Below are positions 24,546 through 37,503 of a stretch of DNA of 64,000 bases, one piece after another (the first letter of the stretch is position 1; each line of letters opens with the position of its first letter). The notes beneath the pieces are model-generated. The model was not told the DNA's origin and did not search any database. It saw nothing but the letters and a program-made list of their open reading frames with translations. The stretch is taken from contig OZ020256.1 in assembly GCA_963971285.1 (NCBI GenBank), positions 498,501 to 562,500 of the forward strand. The letters are read 5' to 3'. The stretch comes from Astropecten irregularis. Lineage: Eukaryota; Echinodermata; Asteroidea; Paxillosida; Astropectinidae. Both the position numbers and the translations under genes were made by a program.

Positions 24546-25421
24546 CGTTACAAACCAAAAGTGCAGATCTCTAATGGCATAAATTATGTTTGTCTATGAA
24601 ATTGGTGCATTTGACTTGAGAAAACTGAGCCACAATATGTGAAAATTGAAGGGGAAGACAAAAGTAAGAACCATAATATGATATAAGTTGGGGTGCTGGG
24701 CTATATGACAACCTTTTGTCATTTGATTGAAAGGCATTTACTATGGGATCAACAGTCAACTTAAGGCACAATTAACGCCTTTGAGAAACTATCTGAAAAC
24801 AACTGCCATTTGAGCTTATACCTTTAAATTACTACTGACCATGGAGTAAGGAACAGACTTGTCAAGATAGTCAATTGGGCATGAGTAATGAATCGGTCCA
24901 ATGAGACTGAATTCAGTTTGTTGTGACAGATGGGAATAGCCCTGTGGCAAGACCAAACATCAGTGGCTACTTAAGGATGATGTTCAAGTTTGCTCTGGTT
25001 CAAATCACAGCATGGTGGCATGGCACCAGTCATCATACACCCTTCAAACTGGCACCCAGTCAGTCACATCCATCAAATACAGTTGCTGGGATCTATTACC
25101 ATGCAACCCTAAGTAAGAAGCACAGCCACATGCAGATGTAATTGGTGATACTTCAATGTCCACAAGTGCCATCATTCATCTGGCTTCGGCTGTGGCTGTG
25201 GCTGTGGCTTTATAAAAGGTATTGTTTGCTGTGTGAAATGCTTAAACTTGTCATCATGTCTTATTAGGAGTAGAAAAGCAACCTGTAACTACACAGTGTG
25301 TTTTTCAAGTAATTGCCGCGTATTCATAACTGAAAAGTTCAATTATGTTCCAGCATTTTTGTTTTTCAACTGCATTTTCTTTTTTTCTTTTTTTTTGGGG
25401 GGGTCTTAAAAACAATTGTGG

Positions 25422-25555
25422 GGAACACCACCTGAAGCCCTACGATCAATCGTAACACTAGTTACTAAGGCCCAACGTATCCTATGTAGGATTGCAATGC
25501 TTTGATAAGTCCTACGATTGATAGTAATAAGTTACGGTGAGTTTGGTGAAATCAA
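25422..25555. mobile_element. MITE with CCTACGAT inverted repeats, copy 2
   Basis: The left part CCCTACGATCAATCGTAAC and the right part GTCCTACGATTGATAGTAAT ... GGTGAAATCAAC form an imperfect hairpin. It is related to 21761-21917. About 134 bp, non-coding. Confidence 0.45.
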
Positions 25556-26614
25556 CATTTTGGCAAGGAAACCTTCCCCATTCCAGGAAAAGTCTAAGTA
25601 CCTTCATTCATGCATCCTTCAATAGGTTATCGGATTTTACTGGATGAATTCAAACATTTTGATCAATGGTCTATATTGACGTGTCTCACTGAGGCCCTCC
25701 TGCAAGGCACACACAATAGGAGGTGATGGAGCTTAGTATGTATGGTGCCTTATGATCTATTACCACACCAATAATCCAACGCCCACCAGAAATACATGAA
25801 TGACAGATTATGCTTAGAAATCCCCGTAGTAAGGTAGCTTGACGTCTTCCATGTCTATGAACAGATGTATGGGCATTTATATTATGAGTGATGGTCTGGT
25901 ATCCCCTAGTGACTACCATTCATATGGATCAATATTGATTCTGGAACCAGACTACTGATCCATGCCCCAGACACATTCACTCATGAGACTATATTCCATT
26001 CAGCAGATTATATCAATAGGTGCTACCGTTAGTCTCCCGTAAAATTATCTTAAAGCTGCAAATATCATTTTCTCGCAAAAAGATGGCCATGGTTTCCTTT
26101 CTAATTGTTATCTGGGTTCGGTTTCCCGCCATATGTAATCTTAAATACCTGAAATTACTACACTCCCTCACGGACTTAAGCCTCAAATAATAACCAAATA
26201 ATAGCCATGTTTTCTGCTATTCAATCCTTTGTTAACTTTTTGAATGAAATTTCCCAGAATGTTGGCTCAAAATGGCGGGGAACATTTCTACCTGCCTTCC
26301 GGCCTAATCTGATCAATCATTTCATGGTAATAAAACAACTTTGTGACATTCATCATTCCTTTTTCTGAATTTTTTTAATTCCTACCTTCCTTCCATCCAG
26401 AGGTTATCAAACAGGATAATTAGCACGGTAGCCCTAAAAAAAAATTAAAATATTTTCATGAAAGTAATTTGTGCAAGATTTCTTGCTACACCAAAATGAG
26501 GAGGAATAAGAATTAGGCCTAACTCCACAAGCCTCATCATATCACATCGTAGTAGACTTTTTTGTTGGGAAGGTGTGTCTCCCTCCCTGTCCCTATAATG
26601 TTCATGCAATGTGT
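25556..26614. other. Intergenic, no gene seen
   Basis: Ordinary AT-rich sequence without a recognisable gene or repeat. Confidence 0.4.
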
Positions 26615-26832
26615 GGGCAACGGAGGCTCAGGCTCCGTCTCAGGCTCCGGCTCCATTTCGTGAATCCCTTCTGAAATAACGGCTTTTGGCTGCAGTTCTG
26701 AAGTAGATTCTCTGGTTTTAAAGGGAAAACGGAGCTTCAGCTTCAATGAAAAACCACAACCTATATTTTCAGCATATGGATGTCGAAGCTGGAGCCTGAG
26801 CCTAAGCCTGAGCCTCTATTTCGTAAACTCCC
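26615..26832. mobile_element. GGCTCA-TIR MITE, copy C
   Basis: 218 bp; GGAGGCTCAGGCTCCGTCTC at the left and GAGCCTAAGCCTGAGCCTC then TATTTCGTAAACTCCC at the right, followed by TAT. It contains the family interior AAAAACCACAACCTATATTT. It lies only about 160 bp from copy D. Confidence 0.7.
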
Positions 26833-26990
26833 TATGATGATGTAGAAGTTGTCTTGTTGAAGACTGAACAGACTCAGCAAGCCTGAGCCCCATGAATGAT
26901 ATTCCAGCCACCAAAGCCACAGCCATTAATGGTACCACACACAAGAGAATCCAAAATGTCAGAGCCATAATAATCCCCGCACCCTTTTTA

Positions 26991-27267
26991 AGAATGTTTA
27001 CTAAACAGAGGCTCAGGCTCCGTCTCAGGCTCTGGCTCCATTTTCATGAATCAAATTCTAACATAATGGGTATCAAAATAGAGGGTTTTGGCCGCAGTTG
27101 GGAAGTAGATTCTCTGGTTTTAAGGGGAAAACAGAGCTTCAGCTTTAATGAAAAACCACAACCTATATTTTCAGAATATGTACATGTCAGAGCTGCATGG
27201 AGCCATGAGCCATGTGCCTGAGCCTGAGCCTGAGCCTGAGCTTGCAGCTTCCGTTTCATAAACCCCC
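26991..27267. mobile_element. GGCTCA-TIR MITE, copy D
   Basis: 277 bp; left CAGAGGCTCAGGCTCCGTCT, right GAGCCTGAGCCTGAGCCTGA then TTTCATAAACCCCC, followed by TAT. Same orientation and interior as copy C. Here it is the right repeat that has gained extra GAGCCT hexamers. Confidence 0.7.
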
Positions 27268-27484
27268 TATGTGGGAATTCCGTAGCTCAGTACGTGTTTG
27301 CTGTGTAGCGTGACCTTGGGCCATGGACAACATACAATGACTACATCTTTCACCAACATGAATGGATCTCATCAACTGATCTGTAGAGCATAACCTAGAG
27401 GCATGTCCATGTGAATGTACCTAGGGTTCCATTCGATAAATAGCCATAATGCTGTACACTATGCAACCAGGATGCTGTCCTTAA

Positions 27485-27575
27485 AGGGCCAGTTTGTTTC
27501 AGAATCGCGATCAGTATGAGGCGCGCAAAGGCCGCTCCGGATCGCATTTAACTCGAGTGTATCCTGTCTGTGACA
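27485..27575. mobile_element. GGGCC-GTTTGTTTC MITE fragment
   Basis: Begins GGGCCAGTTTGTTTCAGAAT and continues with GGATCGCATTTAACTCGAGT, matching the left half of the element at 30829-30958 by layout. No matching right terminus was found, so it is probably truncated. Confidence 0.35.
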
Positions 27576-30500
27576 TGGTTTACAAGATTAAATACAGGCC
27601 AAATGTGTACAATACAGGTTTCAACTATCACTGGTGCACATCACTCAACCATAGCAAATGCCTGGTAGTATCTCAGTCGGTTCATTCCCTCCCCCATTCC
27701 ACCTTCCGTGTCTCCACCTCTTTTCTCATACTTTATGGCAGGATCCTCATGATGGAGCCACAAATGAAAAAATTAAACTGAAATTTGAAGTTGTCCAAGA
27801 CACTTTGAACTTCACAGTGAATATCCATTGCCCTCCAACTGACAGTCCTTTCTGTGAAAAGGAGTGTAGTCCCTAATGGATTGCAAATAAAACCCAATAC
27901 CCTTGTAGGTAGCAGCCATAATGCTCTACCAACTGGGTATCAGTGACTTGATTGGGCATCAGATGACCATCAATCCAAACAAGAATTGTTTCTACTCCAC
28001 AGGGGCACTGGTTACACACTGAATGGAGGAGATTGTTCTTGTCACGTAGACCAATTGAAAATGAATTAAGGTTATTGTAGGATTATTGTAAGAACAGCAC
28101 GTAGACCTGATCAGTGGGGCTTGAAGCAGGAGGGTGGGGCAAAACTCCTGAAAGTAAAGAGAGGCAATAAACCTCCACATCAGGATGTTGACTTTTGTTA
28201 GTGTGATGAGTGCCCTTTACGTTGGGGCTGCATGAGAAAATATTCACAACTAATCAGACACATTGATGATGATGTAACCTTTTGCAGTGGTCTGCGAATT
28301 ATCTTTCTACGTGCACAACTTTTAATTTGTACACATTTGACAGCTGGCAAGGTCGATCATCACAACATAAAAACAACCAAACTTGGGTCGATGACATTCA
28401 GCTTTCCATATCAGTTTGAACTTAGTTTCAGGTTACAAGTTAATACCTTGTAATGTACGAAATGTAGAAATTCAGAGTATCGGTACATAAAATAAAGAGA
28501 TCTCTTTCAGTGAGCAGAGAGTTTATCAGGAGGGTGGGGACTGGGGACACAAGATGTAGTCATCAATCCAAACGTAGAGCAGAGGAATAGAGCCTGAAAG
28601 TGAACTGAAGCTTACATGTAATATTAGGAGCAGAAATGCGTTAGAACTTGGCAAAAGGCATCAATGATAAATACAGTGTCCAGGAATAAATGCACGAACA
28701 TTAGGGAATAGGGACAGGAAGGTGAGACGCACCTCAACAAAACACTCTACTAGGAATTTAGGAAGACATCACAAGGAATGAAGAGGTCAAGAGATAAAGA
28801 CACCTGATCACAGACTGTTATAGCTATATAGAGTAATCTATGGTTATACTAAATAGTGCCTGATATCACCTGTGATGTTCAAAGCAAAAATGATGGTCAA
28901 GAAGTGTCACCCAACCATGGTCTGACAATTTAGTCTTGATACCGGGGTTCTATTCCTAAGAAGTTTTTTTCATGAAATAAAGCCCAGGTCCTGTCCTTAA
29001 CTGGTTGAAAAACTCACTTTGCAATTATGCCTACATCAACTTGAAAAGAATCTATAAATTAAAAATCATCAGCAGCTAAAAATTCACCTCACACTAACCA
29101 CAGGACATGAACATTCAGGTGCTCATGTAGTAAAAAAAAAATACTTTGAGTATAAAAAGTACACTTTGTGTGTATTCAGAAGTTTCAACAAATATGGAAT
29201 AACATTTTTTTCCCACAGCATTACACATAAAGTTTCTGCTTTGTGATTCTTTTATTAGGTATTATACCTTTCCCAGGTGACTAATAAGAATGAAGTTTTT
29301 TTTGTTAGTACAGTGAAGGTCAAAGTTCAATTGTACGGAATGTGGAGAACTAGGAGATGAGTGGGTGTAGAAGTACCAAGTCTTGTCAGCTTAAATTTTC
29401 TTTATGTGCTAAATCCCCGGTACAAAAAAGAAATGTATTTTCCAAACCAACGAACCCGAACAACAGGTGTATATATACAGGTGTATATATTATTGTCATG
29501 CAGTACGGCCTGGTTCATGGATAACTAACAATGAGTAACATCAATTCATCTTTTCTTCAACAGGAAATATAGTAATCTGCCCATTTGGTATACATGTATC
29601 CATGGAGGAAGAAATAGAAGTATCCAAATGCTGATTTGTTAAAACACATTCCTGTTGTCATTGGCCACAAGGGAAACTGACTGAAACAGGATTTCAAATG
29701 GCATGCAATGTATTAAGAACTTTGTTAGCATATCCCAAACTGTTAACTAAGTTTGGAGGGAAAATAAGAGTTGACCAATCCACTGGCATCCAAATGGCTG
29801 GACCAGTTGACCCATCACCAACCTCCTCTGTATTTTGATAAAGAAGGCTGTGACAGGTCACACATGTGGTCATTTTAGAGGTCACTCTACCCAGATGGGC
29901 AAGAGGCTTGAGCCAAGACCCAGTCAGTAACAGCTCCAGGGACTGAGTCATGTTTGAATCACTCCCTTTGATTTCTAAGCGCTTCATTAACTCTACTTGG
30001 AAAGCTTAATTGACCAAATCCCATTTAATAAGGACTGTAAATTGCATCTTATGCAATAGTGTCTTAATATTGGTTTTCAAGGAGGGTACAGTGGTCTTAT
30101 CAGGTGAGTTAGACTGGGTGGGTAATAACCACGGTAACAATAAGATTATAAAGGATGGTATGATGACTTACGACTGATGGGTTTAATGTCCCCAAACAGT
30201 AGAACTTCAGTCAAAGTGGTGATAATGGGGGAAGTTACCAATCTTTCAGAAATAATATCATTGAAAAATGAACAAAGACAAATTTACTAAAGCGGGATTC
30301 AAATACGTTTTGGTTTAATGTAAGTAATCTTTGGATGTTTATCGTGGCAGTGCTGGAATGAACCGGCATTATTTCCATACAAGCCAATTAACTTTCAATC
30401 CTATTGGAGATTTGCGACTTTGATCAAAATAATGCAGTACATCAGAAAGCGACAGAGTGAAAAATTAATTGTTAAGCAAATGTTTCCCTTTAAATGAACC

Positions 30501-30828
30501 ACATTTTTGAAGTATTTTTATTCAAATAATGAACAGTTTAAGTAACAGTCCCTGGGTTCATTATCCCAATGTTAAAAGGAGATACATGTAGGATCGGTAG
30601 GAGCTAGCTAAATTTCCTCTGGAAGTCACAGTCCTTTGGCAGATGTAAAAGAGTCCTGGTAACTTGGTAAAAAAGCAACAAGAATACCTTTTGGCCATTT
30701 ATTTACAAATTACCAGTGTGTATCGGTAATTAATGGCTGCTAAGCTGAAAAACCAAGTTTCCAAAGTTGTAGCCGCCCACTCAATTCAGGCCTATGATTC
30801 ACGCAAGAGTCATGACCATGAAGGTTAA
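27576..30828. other. Intergenic, no gene seen
   Basis: No gene recognised. A piece of the SINE tail word CCACAAGGGAAACTGACTGA is at about 29665-29690. Confidence 0.45.
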
Positions 30829-30958
30829 GGGCCTGTTTGTTTCACGCAAAGGATCATGAATCCTACGGATCCGGATCCCATTTAAGCGTACCCTGCATAA
30901 GAGGTGGATCCGAAAAATGGGATCCAGATCAGTGGATTCGTCCGAAACAAACAGGCCC
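30829..30958. mobile_element. GGGCCTGTTTGTTTCA hairpin MITE, copy 1
   Basis: 130 bp with termini GGGCCTGTTTGTTTCACGCA and CGAAACAAACAGGCCC, and several GGATCC words arranged as an imperfect palindrome between them. Same family as 52395-52514. A long minus-strand open frame across it (30799-31329) has no protein-like features. Confidence 0.65.
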
Positions 30959-31545
30959 CAAATATTAGATGAATTAGCTACACTGTGTTTCCCAGCACAC
31001 ATGACCGAGTGTGAGAATGAAAACAAAGATAAGATTTGTGGAGTAAAGTGGAGGGGGGGGGGTTCTCTGAGAAAAAAAAACAACTTGAAACAATATTTAC
31101 AGGATCTAGGCCACTTTTCCAAAACAACTGTACAGTAATTAAGGAAAATAAATACACCCACAGGATTAAACAAAAAGTGCGTAGTTGCTGCATGAACTAG
31201 TTTAAAATGAACCCTGCAACAAATCGCTTGATAAACACTTTGCTGACTCCCAAACTTTTTCATTTGTTTGTAAACAGCAGCCTGTTGTATGGTTATACAA
31301 CAAAAAAGACTGGCAAAGGTAGTGCTCAAGCGTGGATTTTAATGACGTATAGCCTTGTACAATAGTAGTAATACTGGTGTTTGTAAACAGCACGATTCTA
31401 GAGATCATGGCCATCTATTATTAGTACAGCATATATCCCTTACCATGGAGGTAAAACACTCTATTAGGCAATATTATGATGAAGAGTGTACAAGCCTAGA
31501 GATGCTACCCTATATAAACTATAAACCCAATCATATCTTAGTAGA

Positions 31546-31665
31546 GAGAAGCAGATAACTGCAAAGTATCTTGCTCAAAGACACAAGCAGGTTCCATGAC
31601 TGGGTTCGAACCCGCAACCTGAAGTATCTTGAGATTGCAGCACTTTCAAGACCACTTAGCATATT
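31546..31665 (-). mobile_element. tRNA-derived SINE remnant
   Basis: On the minus strand there is an A-box-like GCTAAGTGGT (31651-31660) and a B-box GGTTCGAACCC (31603-31613). Downstream comes a body beginning TTGTGTCTTTGAGCAAGATA, a phrase I associate with tRNA-Ser/Leu-related SINEs of marine invertebrates. Spacing fits a tRNA with a long variable arm, but the cloverleaf is not intact. Confidence 0.55.
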
Positions 31666-34600
31666 CAGTTCACTGTACAATATTTATTTACACTGTCAAA
31701 GATTTATATAAATGTCGGACCACTCATCTAGCCCATGGTCCCCAAATAAGGAGAAATCTCATACACAAGTTTATGTTTCATAGAAGCAAATGAACCCTGT
31801 ACACAATTCCAGGTAGGCAACAAGGGTGTTGTATAAATATTCCGCCCTAAAAAGAAATACAGTATTTTGGTATGAAATCTGGTTGCAACTGTCAAATGCA
31901 GGGACAAAATGGAGTGCACTTGAGATAATAATGTGGTTTTGGCAGATTTACAAATTTATCTAGGCCCCAGAGGATTTCAGCACCTTAATGGCAATGTCAG
32001 CTCAAACCTCAAAATGGTTAGTCCATCAACAAGAAAATACAATCTGACATGACTCCAAAAACAAGACCAGTTCCCAGAACCAGAGGCCAAAACTGACCAG
32101 AAAACACCTCAATCTTGTAGTAGGGACAGCTCACTTTCAGTTGTTGACAAGGTGTGTGTATACTGCCTGGCGTCATCATCCCATACACATCCCATCCCAT
32201 ACAGAAAGGTGTAAGTTACCTCCACTCTGATTGGTTCAAAGTTTTGTGTTTGTTTTTTTGCTGAAGGGGCAGTTTATACACAATGACTTTCTTTTCTGGC
32301 CTATATTGATAAAATAATATATTGATTCTTGAGTTGGGCCTTCATGGTGTTGGCAAGGCAATTTACTGAACATGTACTTGGAATATCAGTCAAATTGAGG
32401 TGTCAAGATTCACACTAATAATCTATTAATTTAAATTAATGTCAGAGAGTTCCAATAATTTACCAAATATTGTTCTCTTTAAATTCTCATAATTCTACGG
32501 TTATCATTGCACTACAAATTGTTTAGATGTAAACAACTTTAGCCTAATGTGGGCATTCAGTCCATGGGTATTTTGGTTTTGCAGGAAGGAAAAATGGAGA
32601 AATAAACTGAACCATTTTATTGGTTTGCATAAAACTAATGAATATCTTGTCATTCAATAGCCATTTAATAGTGGGTACTTTGGTGAAAACATTGTTTTGG
32701 GGCCAGATTTCATAAGACAGAGAGGACTGAGTAAGCAAACCAGTTGTTTGGTGCCAGTTGAACTGACCACAGGTCATTTGTGGTCTATATTCTCACCCTC
32801 CTAGCTCTTCCACAGCACCTGTTTCCAGATCTACAAGTAAATAAACCTCAACAAGTGTTTATATTTTCACCCACTCTAAATCTCTGGACTTCAAAGGAAG
32901 GGAAGGATGGCTCCGATGTTCAGGCCTCCCTCTGGGTGATGAGGAGAGGGGCCGGCGTCTTTCTAAAAGAGTTCAGTCCCCTGACAAGTGTACCGAGGGT
33001 GTTAAACTGAAGCACTAGTGATGTCACAGAACAGCATATGCATGGTCAAAGGTGCTGATGTATTAGCTGTTATGTACCAAAAACAACACAAGATGATATT
33101 CCCCCCAAAAGGCGACTCTTCATGTTTTTCTTCATCGTGAATGAATCATTTCAGTCAATCAGTTGGTTGAAGTGGTAATTTATAAGCACGGTCACATTGC
33201 ACAGACAATGTTGACTGCTTACAACATTCAATTCAATCCCAGTATTTCCCACGATTTGGAGCTCCATCAAACAAGTCCCTCCCATCATTCTAAGCCTCTA
33301 AGACCACGCTCATATCATGTCTATATATTTACAGCCTCTGTATATTCTCCGTTTGATAAACACCAAACCTCAATGATCATAGGTTTTATCTTCAGGCCTT
33401 TTGGTGTCTTGCCAACTTTGTCTGTTTTGCACCAAAATACAAAAACAAGCTTCAGGGTTTTTTAAACCTTGCCATGCTGCTGTGTCTTCATGTTTTCAAA
33501 TAATCAAGGAGTAAAATGCAGAAAAATCAGGATCAACTGTTTGGGCCTGAGTTAAGATATTTTCTCCAGTCAGCGCAAACCCACAGGCTGATAACATTTA
33601 AAATTAAAGGTAATGTATTCTTCAGAACTATCAGAGTAAATGCCATGGCACTTTGTTGAGACGACCAGTTCAATTTATTACCAAAATGACCAGTGAGTCA
33701 AACTTTATTCTCAGTGGTCGAGGTGCATAATTTCTTTCTATTACTTTTTTTTTATTTCATGCATAAAAACCTTTTATGATCCGGCTAGGCTGTCCTACAT
33801 TGGTTGGCTTGGGGTTGAAATTGTTCAAGTGTGAAAAGGGTTGAAATCTTAGGGTTCGATCCGGTTCCAACTTGGAGATTTTGGATAGTGTGAAAAGCCC
33901 TTCTAGTTCTAAGCCAAGATATAAACTCTCCGAAGCTGAAGCTGAAGGAATTATTTTCTTTCAAGAATTCATCTGACAAATGGAAGTGCAGGAGCCCTGG
34001 ATGATGGTGGGGTGGGAACCGGTTGTATGGCCCTGGGCAAATTAGGGGTTGGTTTCCCACCAGATGATCCTTGGAAACCAGCGGGGAATCCAGACAGAGT
34101 TTGGTTTTTATCAACAAAACTTGCCGGGGCAACGTTGAGTCATCATAGCATCCCACTGACATCTCAGGTTAATCTTGCAATTAGTATTTGTACTACATGT
34201 ATACACAGCATTATTGAGTGTGTTTGTCAAGTTTAAGTCCCAACCGGCCATTTTGTTGAAAAATGTACGACTATTAGACACGCAGAACATCACAAATGCG
34301 CTCATGTTCAAAATGCCATTCTCTTTTTTTTTCAAAATGTTCACCACACCTTCAAAAAAACGCAGATTTACTCTTAAAATCTGGCTTTATAATAGTACTC
34401 AGTAGACCCATATAAAAATACCATTTTCTATGATTCAGTGGCATGAATTGTTTTTTTCCAAACACAGTGAACTTCAATAACCTCCTAAACATGTCCCTAT
34501 CCACTATCCACTACATTGCTTCATATCAAGCACTGTCACACATTTATGAACAGGTCTTTAATGGACATGATGACAGGTTGAGTGACTTACAACCACCACA

Positions 34601-35879
34601 GAATCCCAATATAACCACTCAGCTACACCACCTCATCACCTAGGTTTAGTACAGTATCATATTAGGCATTAGTCACACACAATTATGGCCATGTTATACC
34701 ACTGGTGCCAAGAGTGTATAAAAGTCATATTGGGTTCTAATCCCAATGGAGTAATATTATTTTGGTTACAAATACAGAGCTAGCTCTGCTCTTACAAACT
34801 ATTATTCATCTTCCCAGGAGCTTTGGTATAAGACAGGTATAAAACTGCTGGAGTGATTTGTACCAAGTTGTTACAAGTTTGGACAGGATTTTAGTCAATG
34901 CTTCAAATTTTCTATTTATAGTACCAGGACAAAAATTTCAGACTACTTTGTTTTACTGAAATATTCAGTCAAGTATAAAGTTTTACTAGGGAATGTGAAG
35001 TTCTATCATGGTCAGACTTGTAGTGTCCCAATTTCACTGGTGGGTCATGATTCTGTGTCAATTTAACGTGCTCTGGAAACTGACCTTCACATTCTATTCA
35101 AATGAAATAATCATGATATCATTTGGCCCATTGTTGAGATACCGGTTAACAACACCAACAAAGGCCATTTCAATGATGTAATTTCTCAAAAAGTAATGGA
35201 CCAAATTACATACATTTTCGGTTCTGGGGGTTTCTCATGGAGTCCAACCACCATACCAAATTTCATTGAAATCTGTGCTGGTCAGGTTCCATATGAAGCA
35301 TATGGGTTGACACAGAATGACCCTGGTGCTCCTTATAGTCAAAACTGTTGAAACCAGAAGAAAATATTTAGTCTATACATTTTTTATGCATATTTAAGGG
35401 TACTGACCAAATAGTCAGCAATTAAAACGTTTTTTTGTCTGTTATCATCGTACCAAAATGTGAAAGATTTTTGAAAAAAGTAACAAGTTTTCTAATACAT
35501 GTTTAGAATAGTAGTGATATGACTACATATAAATGGATAGATTAATAATTGGCTGTACAAAGTTCACATCTCCCCAGGGTTCAATAATATTACTCAGCTA
35601 TGCATAGTATGTACCATTGATACATAGACCTCAACAACCTTCACTTGTATGCAACAATTTCCTGTGGTGAGTTTCTTTATACAAGCTGGAGACCACAAGA
35701 ATCTCTCTCCTTCCTGAATATACCTAGTCATTGAGCAGGATCATGAAGGACTTGGCTCAGGAGGCCACCTACTATGCTGGGCTCAAGACATATCTCAGAC
35801 CATGCTCACTGCTCAGAGAAGGCCAAGGAAACTCAACCTAGTTGTGAGCAGTTCTGGGGACTTCTGCCTTCCTATATAG
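31666..35879. other. Intergenic, no gene seen
   Basis: No recognisable gene, RNA or well-bounded repeat. The longest open frames (for example minus strand 33785-34162) lack any family signature. Confidence 0.45.
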
Positions 35880-36130
35880 CCCTTTAGGAAACGATGGATT
35901 GGGCTAGGGCTTGGGCTTAGGCTCCGTCATCTAAAAGCTGAAAATACAGGTTGTGATTTTTCCCCAAGGTTGAAGTTTCGTTTTCTTGTTCAAAACTGAG
36001 TGTCTGCTTCAAAATTGTACCCAAAATCTCTGTGTTTTTTTATAGCTGTTACTTTAAAATGGATGTAAGAAATGGAGCCGGAGCCTGAGCCTGAGTGGGA
36101 TTCTTATGACAGAAACAAATAGCGCCCTCG
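35880..36130. mobile_element. GGCTCA-TIR MITE, copy E (diverged)
   Basis: About 250 bp. The left end reads CCTTTAGGAAACGATGG with degenerate GGGCTTAGGCTCC. The right end has GGAGCCGGAGCCTGAGCCTG and closes in AGCGCCCTCG followed by TAT. It is the most diverged of the seven copies. Confidence 0.55.
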
Positions 36131-37276
36131 TATGTTTGATACATAGAATACTAATGTTGACTCTCCACATTTAATGCAAATTTCCTTCACGCTGAGTTGA
36201 ATCAATCCTTATGCACTGGATGCAAATGATGTCAATTTGACCAAAATGACCCAAAGATTTGCCATGTACTGAAAAATAACACCATGCAGGAAGTGTAAAG
36301 TCCAATGAACACCTGTAAAGTGGTTCAACACACTCCTATCAGCATTTCAAAGAGATTGTGGACAGAATACAAGGGTGCTGTTTGAAGTTGTGACCCCCCC
36401 CCCACCCCCAAGAAAAAAAAAAAAAAATTTAACAAAAAAATTAACAAAATTTAAACAAAATTTAAAAACCAGCACAAACAAGGGGATGGGGTAAAAGTAT
36501 AAAAATGGCATACACAGTGGGAAACTGTTATTTTGAAGTGGTAAAAATGGCTGAAACAACAGGAGGGCAATTGACTTTAAAAAAATCTTTCAAACATACA
36601 AAAGGAGGGTTTGTCTGTGGTGGGAAAAAATGGATTAAAAAAAGTGCTGTTTGAAGTTGATAAAAATGCTTGAAATTGCACACAGAAAATCCACTTCAAC
36701 ATGTTCAAGATCAAACAGATAAATCTCCTATGAATAGAAGATTACTGTTTGACACAATTGTGTCAGCTGTACTTTAAAAACGACAATTTTTACCAAATTT
36801 TATGCATTCAATGACCATATAAAACAAAACACTTCATCACAGCAACATTGATTTGTTTGTAATAATTCCTTTGTCCAATATATGATTATTATATATCCGT
36901 CAAGTGATTGCACTATATTATGGAGACAAAGGAAGCAAAAAGTGCAAACTATGTAGAATTTGCATCAGTTCCCAGGCTAAACAAGCGCAACTGCCGCAAA
37001 TCCATCAAACGCATCAGACAGCAACTCCTGGGACACATTTTCTTTTCTTTTTTAATTTCTGCCCCCGAAAACTGCCATGCATTTGCATTAATCATGCTAA
37101 CATATCCTACCATGTCATCCCACCCAATAATCTGCCGACAGAATGAGTTATTGGAACACCCTGGCAAGCTATGTTTGTAATCATAATTCCACCTTTCTGC
37201 CCTCTAAAGGTCTACATAAATCTGTCAATGGCTGTAGGGATACCTTTAGTCTCTAGTCTAGTTTAAAGGAACACCT
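36131..37276. other. Intergenic, no gene seen
   Basis: Contains a C-rich/A-rich junction near 36390-36430 (a run of C followed by a run of A). Nothing else recognised. Confidence 0.4.
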
Positions 37277-37503
37277 GGGTCGTTTTTATACCTCGGCTCA
37301 GGCTCAGGCTCCGGCTTCATCTCTGTCAACCATATTATACTGGAAATATAGGTTGTGGTTTTTTCATTGCAGCTGAAGCTCTGTTTTCTTTTTTGAATCC
37401 TACCAGAGACTTCCAAACTGCAGCCAAAAGCCTCTATTTTGATACCAGTGAGCCGGAGCCGGAGCCGCAGCCTGAGCCCGAAGCCGAGCTTTGAAAAAGG
37501 CCC
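37277..37503. mobile_element. GGCTCA-TIR MITE, copy F
   Basis: About 227 bp; left GGGTCGTTTTTATACCTC then GGCTCAGGCTCAGGCTCC, right GAGCCGGAGCCGGAGCCG ... GAGCTTTGAAAAAGGCCC. The interior has ATATAGGTTGTGGTTTTTTC, the complement of the family core, so it is inverted relative to copies C and D. Confidence 0.6.

Larger units (their letters stand above)
21376..25421. other. Intergenic, no gene seen
   Basis: No gene recognised. Includes two degenerate GGTCTC/GACTC-rich patches (about 21590-22060 and 24355-24545) and an inverted-repeat remnant at 21761-21917. A short (GGCTGT)n tract lies at about 25190-25210. Confidence 0.45.

Noticed and set aside
27280-27320. Possible tRNA/SINE A-box (CCGTAGCTCAGT)
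   Set aside because: No B-box follows at a suitable distance.
30799-31329. 176-codon minus-strand open frame, one of the longest in the window
   Set aside because: It crosses the GGGCC hairpin MITE and a G run, has no domain or protein-like composition, and neither neighbour gene needs it.
31600-31665. tRNA-Leu/Ser gene on the minus strand
   Set aside because: A- and B-boxes are recognisable but arms do not pair and a SINE body follows.
33845-33870. B-box-like GGTTCGATCC
   Set aside because: No A-box or SINE body nearby; single-word match only.
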